From: Saccopteryx bilineata
Lineage: Eukaryota > Chordata > Mammalia > Chiroptera > Emballonuridae
DNA: 64,000 nt
Assembly: GCF_036850765.1 (NCBI RefSeq)
Contig: NC_089492.1
Span: 168,266,296-168,330,295, forward strand
Direction of reading: 5' to 3'
Numbering within the stretch: the first letter of the stretch is position 1; every line of letters starts with the position of its first letter. The notes below the pieces were generated by a model. It did no database searches. It worked only from the letters and a program-made list of their open reading frames with translations, and was not told the origin of the DNA. This document shows, piece after piece, positions 33,892 through 45,294 of this stretch. The translations under genes were made by a program, and so were the position numbers.

Positions 33892-34490
33892 TCCTGGTCG
33901 GCACACGCAGATAGTGGGTGAGAGATTTCTTCCAAAGCTCCGGGAGTGGGTGCCCGTGTTACCCCACAGAGAGGCAGAGTCAGAGGCCTTTGTGTGGGCC
34001 GAAAGAAGAATCTCTGGGCAGCCCCAGTGCCCTGGGAAAGCCACGCACGGAGGAAGCGAGAACTAATTCCAACTGTGGAACTTTTCCATGCTGGTAGGGG
34101 ATTCATTCAGAGGGAAATGCGGCCGGCCTGATATCCTGGTCTGCACACGCAGATAGCGAGAGATTCCTCCGAGTGCCTCGGCAGTGCACGTCCGTGTTAT
34201 CACACAGAGGGGCAGAGTCAGGGGCCTTTGTGTGAGCCAAAGTGGAATCTTGGGCCGCCCCAGCGCCTTGCAAAAGCCGCACACGGAGACGGAGCAAGAG
34301 CCAATTACAAGGCTGGAACTTTTCCATGTGGTTAGGGGTTTCACTCAGAGCGTGAGACTGCTGGCCGGATATCCTGGTCTGCGCACGCAGATAGTGAGCG
34401 AGAGTTTCCTCCAAGCGCCCCGGAAGTGGGCGCCCGCCTGTGTTACCAGACAGAGTGGCAGAGCCAGAGGTCTTAGAGTGGGCTGAAACC
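33892..34490 (+). promoter_or_regulatory. Tandem ~240-bp monomers in L1 5'UTR
   Basis: The phrase 'tcctggtc.gc.cacgcagatag' recurs at 33892, 34134 and 34372, giving periods of 242 and 238 bp. Each unit continues with 'gagagatttcttccaaagct'-like, 'cagagtcagaggcctttgtg'-like and 'aacttttccatg' blocks. Two units are complete and the third is partial. By analogy with mouse L1, such monomers probably act as an internal promoter. This function is inferred. Confidence 0.8.
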
Positions 34491-34909
34491 CCGCCTGATG
34501 ATGCTAGCAGCTCTGACTGACTGAGCCTTACCCAGAGCCCTGTGCTGAGTGGAAATAGAGTTGGGAGTTGCCAGCTCTTTGAGCCTCTTACTATCCAGGC
34601 AGAGGCAGCAGCAACCCAATAGCTGGATTATCAGGCTACTAATTGAGGAAGGAAAGACTAGGAGAAAGGCTCCAGGAACACGGAGTCTCTCACTGGCGGA
34701 GCCTATAAATGCTAATGAGCCTCAACTGCCAACGATACTAAAGCACAATACATGACGTCACCATAGAGACTTATCAACTGCAAACCTCTACCTGAGCATG
34801 CCAAAGGGGCAGAACCTGGGTACAGAGTCACTGACCAGGAAGAGGGAGAGAAAAGAAAAAGCAAGAAGATAACCTCTCAAAATCAAGAATAATCCACAGA
34901 CTTTATAAC

Positions 34910-35760
34910 CTATCCCATTTTATTATATTTATTCATTTGTTTCTCTTATCTTCATTCTTGATATTTTTTTTCCTCCTCCAATTTGGACATCTCCCATTAT
35001 CTTTTCTTTCCTCTTCCTTTCTCTCTATGAGGGTTGCACTCCAAAACCCTTAACTCTCTCTCTCTCCTTTCTTTTTTCTTCTTTTAGTTGTTCCCTCTTT
35101 TTTCTCTCTCTCTTTCTTTTCTCCCTCTATATTAGTTTCTTCCTTTCTCCTTTACATCTCCTCTCATTCAAACCTCAATAACAAACAAATTATCTTACCT
35201 GGGACTCAAACTTATGTTTGTGGCATTTTGTGGGGTTTTTATTTCACCTTTTTAACTCACTAGCAGTACTCCCATCCCTGGCTCTCCATTTTATCTAGTT
35301 CTTGTTCCACTAAATACAATAGTAATTTTTTAATTTGTCCCCCCATTTTTCTGTTTCCCTCTTATTCCTCTCATCATAACACTTAGTCAACCAACAACTA
35401 AAAGCAAATCATTTTATTCTTGACCCAAATTTTTTCCTTATTTGCTTTTTGAGGGTCCATAACCCCTTCTTTTTTCTTTTTTTTTCTTTCTTTTTTTTTC
35501 CCCCCCCTTTATTACTTTCCCTAATTCAGGCCCTCTATTACAGGCATTGTTTGTTATAATTCACAGTTCACCACAAGATTTTCTCAAGAAAGAGGGGAGA
35601 GGAGAGGAGAGGAAAAAAGGAGGGAGGGAATAATTTCCTTTTTTTAATTTCTAATTTATTTTATTTTTCTTTATTTCATTATTTTTTTTAAAAAAAAAAC
35701 TCTTCGATTTTTAATTTTTTTAACATTTTATTCTTTAAAAATCTTATTAATACTATCAAC
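34910..35760 (+). other. CT-rich, then AT-rich segment of L1 5'UTR
   Basis: A long tract dominated by T and C on the plus strand ('ctctctctctcctttctttt', 'ttttttctctctctctttct', 'tttctttttttttccccccc'). It lies between the monomer zone and ORF1. The same T-rich zone precedes ORF1 in the L1 at 60.1 kb (about 61390-61800), so it belongs to the family. Confidence 0.7.
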
Positions 35761-35774
35761 AAAACCACCCTCAG

Positions 35775-36726
35775 ATGCCATTAAGGAAGAGAAAATCGAA
35801 TATCATGGATACAAAAGAGAGGTAACAGAGCTAGATGAGAAAAAATCTATGGAGAAAAAATTTAATATATTGGAAACCTTGGAGCTAAATGACAGAGAAT
35901 TCAAGATAGAAATCCTAAAAATCCTCCGAGATATACAAGAAAACACAGAAAGGCAATTTAGGGAGCTCAGAAAACAACTCAATGAACACAAAGAATTTAT
36001 ATCCAAGGAAATTGAAAGTATAAAAACAAATCAAACAGAGATGAAAACTCAATTCATGAGCTGAAAAATGAGATAACAAGCTTAGCTAATAGAACAGGCC
36101 AGATAGAAGAGAGGATTAGTGAAATAGAAGACAAGCAACTTGAGGCACAACAGAGAGAAGAAGAAAGAGACTCAAAAATTTAAAAAAATGAGATAGCCCT
36201 ACAAGAATTATCTGACTCCATCAAAAAGAATAACATAAGAATAATAGGTATATCAGAGGGAGAAGAGAGAGAAAATGGAATGGAGAACATACTCAAACAA
36301 ATAATAGATGAGAACTTCCCAAGCCTGTGGAAAGAACTAAAACCTCAAGTTCAAGAAGCAAACAGAACTCCGAGTTTTCTTAACCCCAACAAACCTACTC
36401 CAAGGCATATCATAATGAAATTGGCAAAAACCAAAAGCAAAGAAAAAATTCTCAAGGCAACGAGGGAAAAGAATACAACATATAAAGGAAGGACCATTAC
36501 ATTATGATCAGATTTCTCAGCAGAAACTCTACAAGCTAGAAGAGAGTGGACCCCAATATTTAAAGTCCTGAAAGAGAGGAACTTTCAGCCACGAATACTA
36601 TACCCATCAAAGCTATCCTTCAAATATGAAGGAGAAATAAAAACATTCACAGATACAGAAAAGATGAGGGAATTTATCATCAGAAAACCCCCACTCCAGG
36701 AATTACTAAAGGGGGTTCTCCAATAA
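35775..36726 (+). pseudogene. L1 ORF1 (RNA-binding chaperone), disabled
   Basis: ORF1p trimerises through a coiled coil and binds L1 RNA. The first ATG at 35775 reads MPLRKRKSNIMDTKER and then hits a stop through a frameshift. The coiled-coil part restarts at 35849 (MEKKFNILETLELNDREFKI, then RDIQENTERQFRELRKQLNE). A lost base near 36045 shifts the frame to LKNEITSLANRTGQIEERIS and a stop follows near 36180. The RRM/C-terminal part (ENILKQIIDENFPSLWKELK, ...HIIMKLAKTKSKEKILKATR) carries a TGA near 36505, after which SDFSAETLQARREWTPIFKV runs to LLKGVLQ and a TAA at 36724-36726. At least four lesions. Confidence 0.85.
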
Positions 36727-37088
36727 GATACAAAGAACAAAAAAAATAGAGCCACAAGTAAAAGCTCCAAGAAGAACACAATAAAACCAAATTTAAACTG
36801 TGACAACAACAAAAAGAAACCGGGGGAGAGGATGGAGATTAACAGTAGCAACAGACGATGGAGTGCAAAAGTACTCACAAAATAGTTCACTACAATGAAC
36901 AGGGTAGGAACCCTTTTCATTACTCAAAGGTAGCCACCATTGAAAAAACCACCACAGAAGCACATGAGATAAAAAAGATAGCAACAGAGGAAAGATGTAT
37001 CGAATACAACCAAATAAAAACAAAAGATAGAAAAAATGAAAGAGAAAGATCAAACAAGACACAAAACTAACCAAAAGCAAGATATAAA

Positions 37089-40000
37089 ATGGCAATAGGG
37101 AACTCACAAGTGTCAATAATTACACTAAATGTAAATGTATTAAACTCACCAATAAAAAGGCACAGAGTAGCAGAATGAATTAAAAAAGAAAATCTAACTG
37201 TATGCTGCCTACAGGAAACTCATCTAAGTAACAAGGATAAAAACAAATTCAAAGTGAAAGGCTGGAAAACAATAGTCCAAGCAAATAACATCAAAAAAAA
37301 AAGTAGGCATAGCAATACTCATATCTGATAATGCTGACTACAAGACAGCAAAAGTACTCAGAGACAAAAAGGGCCATTTCATAATGGCTAAGGGGACACT
37401 GAATCAAGAAGACATAACAATTATTAATATATATGCACCAAACCAAGGAGCACCAAAATAGATAAGACAGCTACTTATTGACCTTAAAACAAAAACTGAC
37501 AAAAATACAATCATACTTGGAGACCTCAATACACCGCTGACGGCTTTAGATCGGTCATCCAAACAGAGAATCAACAAAGACATAGTGGCCTTAAACAAAA
37601 CACTAAAGCACCTGGATATGATAGACATCTACAGGACATTTCATCCCAAAGTGACTGAGTATATTTTTTTCTCCAGTGTACATGGATCATTCTCAAGAAT
37701 TGACCATATGTTGGGCCACAAAAATAACATCAGCAAATTCAGAAAAATCGAAGTTGTACCAAGCATATTTTCTGATCATAAAGCCTTGAAACTAGAATTC
37801 AACTGCAAAAAAGAGGGGAAAAATCCCACAAAAATGTGGAAACTAAACAACATACTTTTAAAAAATGAATGGGTCAAAGAAGAAATAAGTGCAGAGATCA
37901 AAAGATATATACAGACTAATGAAAATGACAATACGACATATCAGAATCTATGGGATGCAGCAAAAGCAGTGATAAGAAGGAAGTTCATATCACTTCAGGC
38001 ATATATGAACAAACAAGAGAGAGCCCAAGTGAACCACTTAACTTCCCACCTTAAGGAACTAGAAAAAGAAGAACAAAGACAACCCAAAAGCAGCCAAAGA
38101 AAGGAGATAATAAAAATCAGAGCAGAAATAAATGAAATAGAGAACAGAAAAACTATAGAAAAAATTAAAAGAACTAGGAGCTGATTCTTTGAAAAGATCA
38201 ACAAAATTGACAAACCCTTGGCAAGACTTACCAAGGAAAAAAGAGAAAGAACTCATATAAACAAAATCCAAAATGAAAGAGGAGAAATCACCACGGACAC
38301 CATAGATATACAAAGAATTATTGAAGAATACTATGAAAAACTTTATGTCACTAAATTCAACAACCTAGAAGAAATGGATAAATTCCTAGAACAATACAAC
38401 CTTCCTAGACTGAGTCAAGAAGAAGCAGAAAACCTAAACAGACCTATTAGTAGAGAAGAAATAGAAAAAAAAACATTAAAAACCTCCCCAAAAATAAAAG
38501 TCCAGGCCCTGACGGCTATACCAGCGAATTTTATCAAACATTCAAAGAAGACTTGGTTCCTATTCTACTCAAAGTCTTACAAAAAATTGAAGAAGAAGCA
38601 ATACTTCCAAACACATTTTATGAGGTCAACATAACCCTCATACCAAAACCAGGCAAGGATGGCACAAAAACAGAAAACTACAGACCAATATCTCTAATGA
38701 ATACAGATGCTAAAATACTAAACAAAATACTAGCAAATCGAATACAACAACATATTAAAAAAATAATACATCATGATCAAGTGGGATTCATCCCAGAATC
38801 TCAAGGATGGTTCAACATATGTAAAACGGTTAACGTAATACACCATATCAACAAAACAAAGAACAAAAACCACATGATCTTATCAATAGACGCAGAAAAG
38901 GCTTTTGATAAAATACAACACAATTTTATGTTTAAGACTCTCAACAAAATGGGTATAGAAGGAAAATATCTCAACATGATAAAGGCCATATATGATAAAC
39001 CATCAGCTAACATCATATTAAATGGCACTAAACTGAAGGCTTTCCCCCTTAAATCAGGAACAAGACAGGGTTGTCCACTCTCTCCACTCTTATTTAATGT
39101 GGTACTAGAGGTTCTAGCCAGAGCAATCAGACAAGACAAAGAAATAAAAGGCATCCATATTGGAAAAGAAGAAGTAAAAGTATCAGTTTTTGCAAATGAT
39201 ATGATCCTATACACGAAAACCCCAAAGAATCCACAAAAAGACTACTAGAAACAATAAGCCAATACAGTAAGGTCGCAGGATACAAAATTAACATACAGAA
39301 GTCAATAGCCTTTCTATATGCCAACAATGAAACAATTGAGAACGATCTCAAAAGAATAATTCCCTTCACGATTGCAGCAAAAAAAAAAAAATACTTAGGA
39401 ATAAACATAACAAAGAATGTAAAGGACTTATATAAGGAAAACTATAAACCATTGTTAAGGGAAATCAAAAAAGATATAATGAGATGGAAGAATATACCTT
39501 GTTCTTGGTTAGGAAGAATAAATATAATCAAGATGGCTATATTACCCAAAGCAATATACAAATTTAATGCAATTCCCATCAAAATTCCAATGACATTTTT
39601 TAAAGAAATAGAGCAAAAAATCATCAGATTTATATGGAAATATAAAAAACCCCGAATAGCCAAAGCAATCCTAAAGAAAAAGAATGAAGCTGGGGGCATT
39701 ACAATACCTGACTTCAAACTCTATTATAGGGCCACGACAATCAAAACAGCATGGTATTGGCAGAAAAATAGACACTCAGACCAATGGAACAGAATAGAAA
39801 GTCCAGAAATAAAACCACATATATATAGTCAAATAATTTTTGATAAAGGGGCCAACAACACAGAATGGAAAAAAGAAAGCCTCTTCAATAAATGGTGCTG
39901 GGAAAACTGGAAAGCCACATGCAAAAGAATGAAACTGGACTACAGTTTGTCCCCCTGTACTAAAATTAACTCAAAATGGATCAAAATCTAAACATAAGAC

Positions 40001-40903
40001 CTGAAACAATTAAGTACATAGAAGAAGACATAGGTACTCAACTCATGTACCTGGGTTTTAAAGAGCATTTTATGAATTTGACTCCACAGGCAAGAGAAGT
40101 GAAGGCAAAAATTAATGAATGGGACTACATCAGACTAAGAAGTTTTTGCTCAGCAAGAGAAACTGATAACAAAATAAACAGAAAGCCAACTAAATGGGAA
40201 ATGATATTTTCAAACAACAGGGCCTAATATCCAAAATATACAAAGAATTTATAAAACTCAACAACAAACAAACAATCCAATAAAAAAAATGGGAAGAGGA
40301 TATGAACAGACACTTCTCCCAGGAAGAAATACAAATGGCCAACAGATATATAAAAAGATGCCCATCTTCTTTAGCTATTAGAGAAATGCAAATCAAAACT
40401 GCAATGAGATACCACCTCACACCTGTTCGATTAGCTATTATTAGCAAGACAGGTAATAGCAAATGTTGGAGAGGCTGTGGAGAAAAAGGAACCCTCATCC
40501 ACTGTTGGTGGGAATGTAAAGTAATACAACCATTATGGAAGAAAGTATGGTGGTTCCTCAAAAAACTGAAAATAAAACTACCTTATGACCCAGCAATCCC
40601 TCTCTTGGGTATATACCCCCAAAACTCAAAAACATTGATACGTAAAGACACATGCAGCCCCATGTTTATTGCAGCATTGTTCACAGTGGCCAGGACATGG
40701 AAACAACCAAAAAGCCCGTCAATAGATGACTGGATAAAGAAGATGTGGCACATATACACTATAGAATACTACTCAGCCATAAGAAATGATGACATCGGAA
40801 CATTACAGCAAAATGGTGGGATCTTGATAACATGATACAAAGCAAACTAAGTAAATCAGAAAAAACCAGGAACTGCATTATTCCATACATAGGTGGGACA
40901 TAG
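37089..40903 (+). pseudogene. L1 ORF2 (endonuclease and reverse transcriptase), disabled
   Basis: The start is MAIGNSQVSIITLNVNVLNS. Endonuclease landmarks are visible: CCLQETHL (glutamate), GDLNTPL (Asp/Asn), SRIDHMLGH and SDHKALKL (catalytic His). The reverse transcriptase spans about 38550-39260 ([40 protein letters not shown]). The catalytic box reads FANDM where FADDM is expected, so one of the two metal-binding aspartates is changed. Frameshifts or stops occur near 37180, 37290, 37460, 38180, 39240 and 40800. The C-terminal Cys-containing region ([20 protein letters not shown]) is intact in the frame 40302-40835. The normal end would be ...IIPYIGGT at 40903. Confidence 0.88.
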
Positions 40904-41154
40904 AAGTGAAACTAAGAGACATTGGTAAGAGTGTGGTGGTTACGGGGGGGAGGGGGGAAAGGGAGAGGGAAAGGGGGAGGGGGAGGGGCACAAAGAAAAC
41001 TAGATAGAAGGTGACAGAGGACAATCTGACTTTGGGTGATGGGTATGCAACATAATTGAACAACAAGATAACCTGGACTTGTTATCTTTGAATATATGTA
41101 TCCTGATTTATTGATGTCACCCCATTAAAAAAATAAAATTATTAAAAAAAAAAA
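40904..41154 (+). other. L1 3'UTR with G-run tract and poly(A)
   Basis: A purine tract with several runs of three to seven G (40944-40987) could form a G-quadruplex, a known feature of mammalian L1 3'UTRs. 'gatgtcaccccattaaaaaa' then AATAAA and an A tract closes the canonical element. Confidence 0.85.
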
Positions 41155-41275
41155 GAAGATACACAAGTTGAATCTGAATAATGGACTGTTTTGAGCATTC
41201 TTCTGGATGTTGAGCCTGTGCCTGGCCAACTAAAATAAACTATAATATACATCTCTTAAAAAATAAATAAATAAA
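41155..41275 (+). other. 3'-transduced segment of the L1
   Basis: After the first A tract comes about 80-90 bp of unique sequence ('gatacacaagttgaatctga', 'gagcctgtgcctggccaact'), an AATAAA at about 41232-41238 and then a second A-rich tail (AAATA units). The L1 target duplication lies after this tail, so the segment travelled with the element. It is a tag for the source locus. Confidence 0.75.
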
Positions 41276-41334
41276 TAAATGTGGAGCACTACCTTTTGAA
41301 TGATTCCTGGATTGTTGTAATAATAGTCACCTGA

Positions 41335-41475
41335 GTTAACACTCATTGAGCATATACCTGTGGCTTGCAATCCAGGTGCTTTCCAGGTACGTGCCCTTAA
41401 TTCTCAGCTGCACTTCACAGTGAGAAATCAAGCTACAGAGAGTCACTGCCTGAGTCACTCACCTAGTTACATAAT
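41335..41475 (-). mobile_element. MIR SINE fragment, minus strand
   Basis: 'cactcattgagcatatacct', 'ccaggtgctttccaggtacg', 'cagtgagaaatcaagctaca' and 'cacctagttacataatagtc' trace the reverse complement of MIR. Confidence 0.6.
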
Positions 41476-41479
41476 AGTC

Positions 41480-43083
41480 ACATTTTGAACACAGGATTTT
41501 TCTAGACCATTGCCTCTTTGCCAGTGGGTCCCCATTTCCTTTGTCAATGGTGGGGCTCCCAGGGCACAATATATGTGCTGAGTAAACATGTCAACAAAGG
41601 CCCAGGGCCAGCAGGAGGAAGAAAGGAAGGACTGATCATCGTAGAGGTTATGGGACCCTCTGGCTTCTGCCTTTTCAGTCCCAAAGAGAAAACTCTTCAT
41701 AGAAAATTGTTTCTAAAAGAGCTTGGGTGAATCTTCCCCAAGTCGTGGGTTTTTAGAGCTTAACATTTCTAAAAGGTTTTTTGCTAAAACCTTCTAATAT
41801 GTTTGTTACAAAAATAGAGAGGACACAACATCCAGCATTTTAGAAGAAGGCCTTCTAAAAATTACACATCTGCATTTTCAGATTACGGCACCTTGGCTGC
41901 CTGGCTATAAGGCGCTGCTTGGTTAAGAGATTTCTATCGGACCCCCAGACTAACTTTCTTCTGTTTCTGCCCCAAGGGCATGGGTAAGGTATTGGAAGGG
42001 TTGAGCTAGGGTCCTGTCTCTCCCAAGGGAGCCCTGAGGACAGGGCCTGGCCCTCTTGTGACACCAGCATTAGTCTCCAGATTTCTGCTGGGCTCTCCCA
42101 AGATGACCTGATTTCAGACACCAGCTCTTGGAAGTAGGTTAGATCACCGGGGTCTCAGGGGAATATCCCTCGACATGGCTGGTGCTTTGTACAACTTCTG
42201 AGCCCAAGAGGCCCAAAGGGGTGGCCTTTCCCTCTGAACAACTGCAGCCTGCATCAAATGTAGAAAATGCAGAGACAGTGCAGTGCTTTTCTCTTCAGCA
42301 GGGCCCCTGTGCCCTCAGGACCTGGCACTGATTCAAGTACATTTTCCCCCAGCAAGTATCCAGTTATTACCAGTAGCTGTGGGAGAGTTGAAAGGAGGGG
42401 TGTCCAGAGCACATAAAGGAAGGTAGCCAGCTAGTGGTAGCACCTCAGTTAACCGGTAGTATTGGTGCCAATGTCAGGGTGCTGCATCTGTGTAGGTGAA
42501 CAGGATATTTAACCACCATGACGACAAGGCACAATTTGTCTTTGAAAACAGGGAAATGGCCGTGGATGTCATCAAGATGGTTTTCTGCAGTTTTGGGTTT
42601 TTAAGGAACCATTTGCCCAAGCTTTCTTTGTGTTTTCCTCTTCACCTGGGTCCCCTGTCTGCCACTTGAAGGCTGGCCAGAGTCCCCCAAGCCATAAGCC
42701 AGCCAGCCAGTGCTCTGCACATGGACCACCTCGAGACCGCATTACAGTTCATCACAGTGGGAGAACTGCTCAGAGCCAGCCTTTCATTTGTTTGCCCACA
42801 GCAGACTAAGCCTGTTTAGCATTGTCCAGAGGGGCCATGCAGAACAGGGAGCTTTCTGAGTCATGCAGATGGCAGTCTCCTGAGTGAGCATGCTTTAATC
42901 TCTTTGCCATGTTTCCCATTAGTAAGGGTTTAGGACCCAGCACACGAGGTGACCCGGACAAGCTTCATGCACAGAGTATTCGGCATCCCAATTCATCCTT
43001 GCCTCCACCAATCCTTCATTATGATGAATTCTTGTAGGGAATCAAAGACCCAGCTTCACTCTAAACTTTAAAGACAGATTTCT
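41480..43083. other. Non-repetitive stretch, nothing recognised
   Basis: GC-richer unique DNA. No repeat or gene recognised. Confidence 0.5.
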
Positions 43084-43097
43084 AAATGGAAACCCCA

Positions 43098-43235
43098 GCC
43101 TGACCTGTGGTGGCGCAGTGGATAAAGCTTCGACCTGGAAATGCTGAGGTCGCCGGTTCGAAACCCTGGGCTTGCCTGGTCAAGGCACATATGGGAGTTG
43201 ATGCTTCCAGCTCCTCCCCCCCTTCTCTCTCTCTG

Positions 43236-43323
<88 letters not shown>

Positions 43324-43352
43324 CCTCTCCTCTCTAAAAAAAAAAAATGAAT
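43098..43352 (+). mobile_element. SINE with 'cctgacctgtggtggcgcag' head
   Basis: Complete copy with a long CT microsatellite (43221-43335) and a short A tail. A perfect 14-bp duplication aaatggaaacccca flanks it at 43084-43097 and 43353-43366. Confidence 0.95.
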
Positions 43353-43366
43353 AAATGGAAACCCCA

Positions 43367-44241
43367 CTGCTGCATTTCTTGTATCCTGGGAGCCTGTACT
43401 GGGTTGTGGGATATGTGCTACTTGCCAAGATGCACAGAGGATGGGAACCGTGCTTGCCTTCTGTTCAGGAGGTTACCATCCCAGTGGGCATGGGGCAGAG
43501 GTTGGGCCCTAGCCATGGCAGAAATAAATTAATGTTACAATTAGGTGAGGATGACAGAGGGGTGGGTAGAAGTGCTTCTCTGACCGTGGATGGTTTGGGA
43601 GGGCTGGAGAAATTAAGAACATGGTGATGGAGGTGGAAATAGAATGTTGTAGCAGTTTGGATGTCAGGAGCAAGGCTTGGGGGTGACAGAAGAGATGGGT
43701 CAGGACTAAAGTCACATACTGACAGCTTTTCATCTAGCTATGAATGCTATGCTTAAGAATTCGAGTGTGTCCTCTGAGCCAAAAGAAGTGTGCACTAACA
43801 GGTGTATATGTTCCTCCCAAACACACACACATGCACACACTTACTGCTATTAGTCCTTGCTAAAATATTGCCATGTTGCTGCTATGGGTGTAGAATGGTG
43901 TCTGTTAGTTGTTCAGGGCAAAAAATCATAGGATCAGGTAGTCATGATTAAGTGAGCTGGCATGAGACTATTTGTAGCTTATTTCACAAATTCTGTATTC
44001 TGTGCATAGCAAAATGCCTTGCAAAAGGTGTCCTGGAACAGCCCTTCCTAATCCCAAAACTCTGACCGAACAGTCCTGACTGAGGGGTCATCTCTTGAAC
44101 TCTACTTGACACCCTGAAGCACCACCCAGAGAGATTCAGAGCTAGGCACAGGGGGAGTTGGGCCAGTGGGCAAATTGTGTATTTATTGGGGTCACTTCAT
44201 TAAACATTTGTAAGAGGAAAGACCTCTATCTCTGTATGAAA
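43367..44241. other. Non-repetitive stretch
   Basis: No gene recognised. Short (CA) run near 43823-43840. Confidence 0.45.
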
Positions 44242-44263
44242 AATATATATATATATATATGTA

Positions 44264-44316
<53 letters not shown>

Positions 44317-44333
44317 ACATATATATATATATT
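44242..44333. repeat. (TA)n microsatellite
   Basis: About 90 bp of nearly pure AT dinucleotides, interrupted by gtaag and ctcac, which are themselves roughly inverted copies. Confidence 0.9.
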
Positions 44334-44926
44334 TTTTTTATTGCTGTTTCTTTCAGTGTTATCCAGGGGTGCAAGTGAGTAAGGAGAAATATCTTCTAAG
44401 CTGTTTTAACTTACAACATGAATATCTGAATGTACAAAGTAGGAAAACTGAAGATTTGTAGTCCTGCCCAGGCAAAACCCACTGGCCTTTAAGTGGTGTG
44501 GGAATCAGACAGTTGCGTATCCACTGGCAGCCAGTCCTTTTCCCTCGGCACCTTCAAGCCCAATGTCCTGGGTACGCTGGGAGCTCCCTGCCCAAGTGCC
44601 GTTTGTATCCCTTTCTGTATCTCATCTTCCCATTTGTGTTGTTGTGTCTGTGAGGCAGGCCTTTTTAGGCTTTCTGGAATGGGCTGCAAGTGTTTCTTAA
44701 GGAGAAGATGTATGTAAAATGTCAGCTTCCAGGACTTCTGGTCCACACAGACTTCAGTGTGCGTGTCATTATGGTAGCAGTGATGGGATTAGAGAATATA
44801 TGGGCTGTTCCTGGGACACTGGAAAACACTACAGAAATCCAAGTCAGTTGTCCTGGTTATGGAAATGCTAGAAGGGCAGGCATAGGGTGAGAGGAGGAAG
44901 GAAATTATTCTATATTGGAAATCAAA
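44334..44926. other. Non-repetitive stretch
   Basis: No gene recognised. Frames on both strands near 44490-44890 overlap each other and lack known motifs. Confidence 0.45.
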
Positions 44927-44934
44927 CTCTAGAT

Positions 44935-45286
44935 CAGGGGTAGTCAACCTTTTTATACCTACCACCCACTTTTGTATCTCTGTTGGTAGTAAAATTTTCT
45001 AACTGCCCACAGGTTCCACAGTAATGGTGATTTATAAAGTAGGGAAGTTACTTTACTTTATAAAATTTATAAAGCAGAGTTACAGCAAGTTAAAGCATAT
45101 AATAATAATTACTTACCAAGTACTTTATGTCGGATTTTCGCTAAGTTTGTCAGAATAAATCTTTATAAAACAACTTACTATAGTTAAATCTATCTTTTTA
45201 TTTATACTTTGGTTGTTCCACTACTGCCCACCATGAAAGCTGGAACGCCCACTAGTGGGCGGTAGGGACCAGGTTGACTACCACTG
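44935..45286. mobile_element. Non-autonomous hAT MITE
   Basis: A 352-bp element. The left end caggggtagtcaacct and the inverted right end cagtggtagtcaacct differ at one of 16 positions. Sub-terminal 'taccacccacttttgtatct' and 'gcccactagtgggcggtagg' are family-specific. Flanks are ctctagat and gtctagac (6 of 8 match), an aged hAT target duplication. Confidence 0.85.
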
Positions 45287-45294
45287 GTCTAGAC

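Larger units (their letters stand above)
33455..41275 (+). mobile_element. Full-length LINE-1 with 3'-transduced tail
   Basis: The element runs from 'aggatgacgtcagagtaatg' to a terminal AAATA-rich tail. An 11-bp target duplication taaatgtggag lies at 33444-33454 and 41276-41286. Components are a 5'UTR with tandem monomers (33892-34490), a CT-rich segment (about 34910-35560), ORF1 (35775-36726), an inter-ORF region, ORF2 (37089-40903), a 3'UTR with G-runs and AATAAA (40904-41154), and then about 120 bp of extra sequence. Both ORFs are broken, so it is no longer autonomous. It is still much better preserved than the L1 at 7.7 kb. Confidence 0.92.

Noticed and set aside
37995..39214. Minus-strand frames of 79-137 codons rich in hydrophobic residues
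   Set aside because: Shadows of A-rich L1 ORF2 on the opposite strand, not membrane proteins.
43221..43335. Regular short repeats that could suggest an array
   Set aside because: These are CT microsatellites in a SINE, not CRISPR or a satellite array.
43068..43428. Arg/Glu-rich and Ser/Leu-rich repeat proteins in several frames
   Set aside because: Translations of a CT/GA microsatellite.
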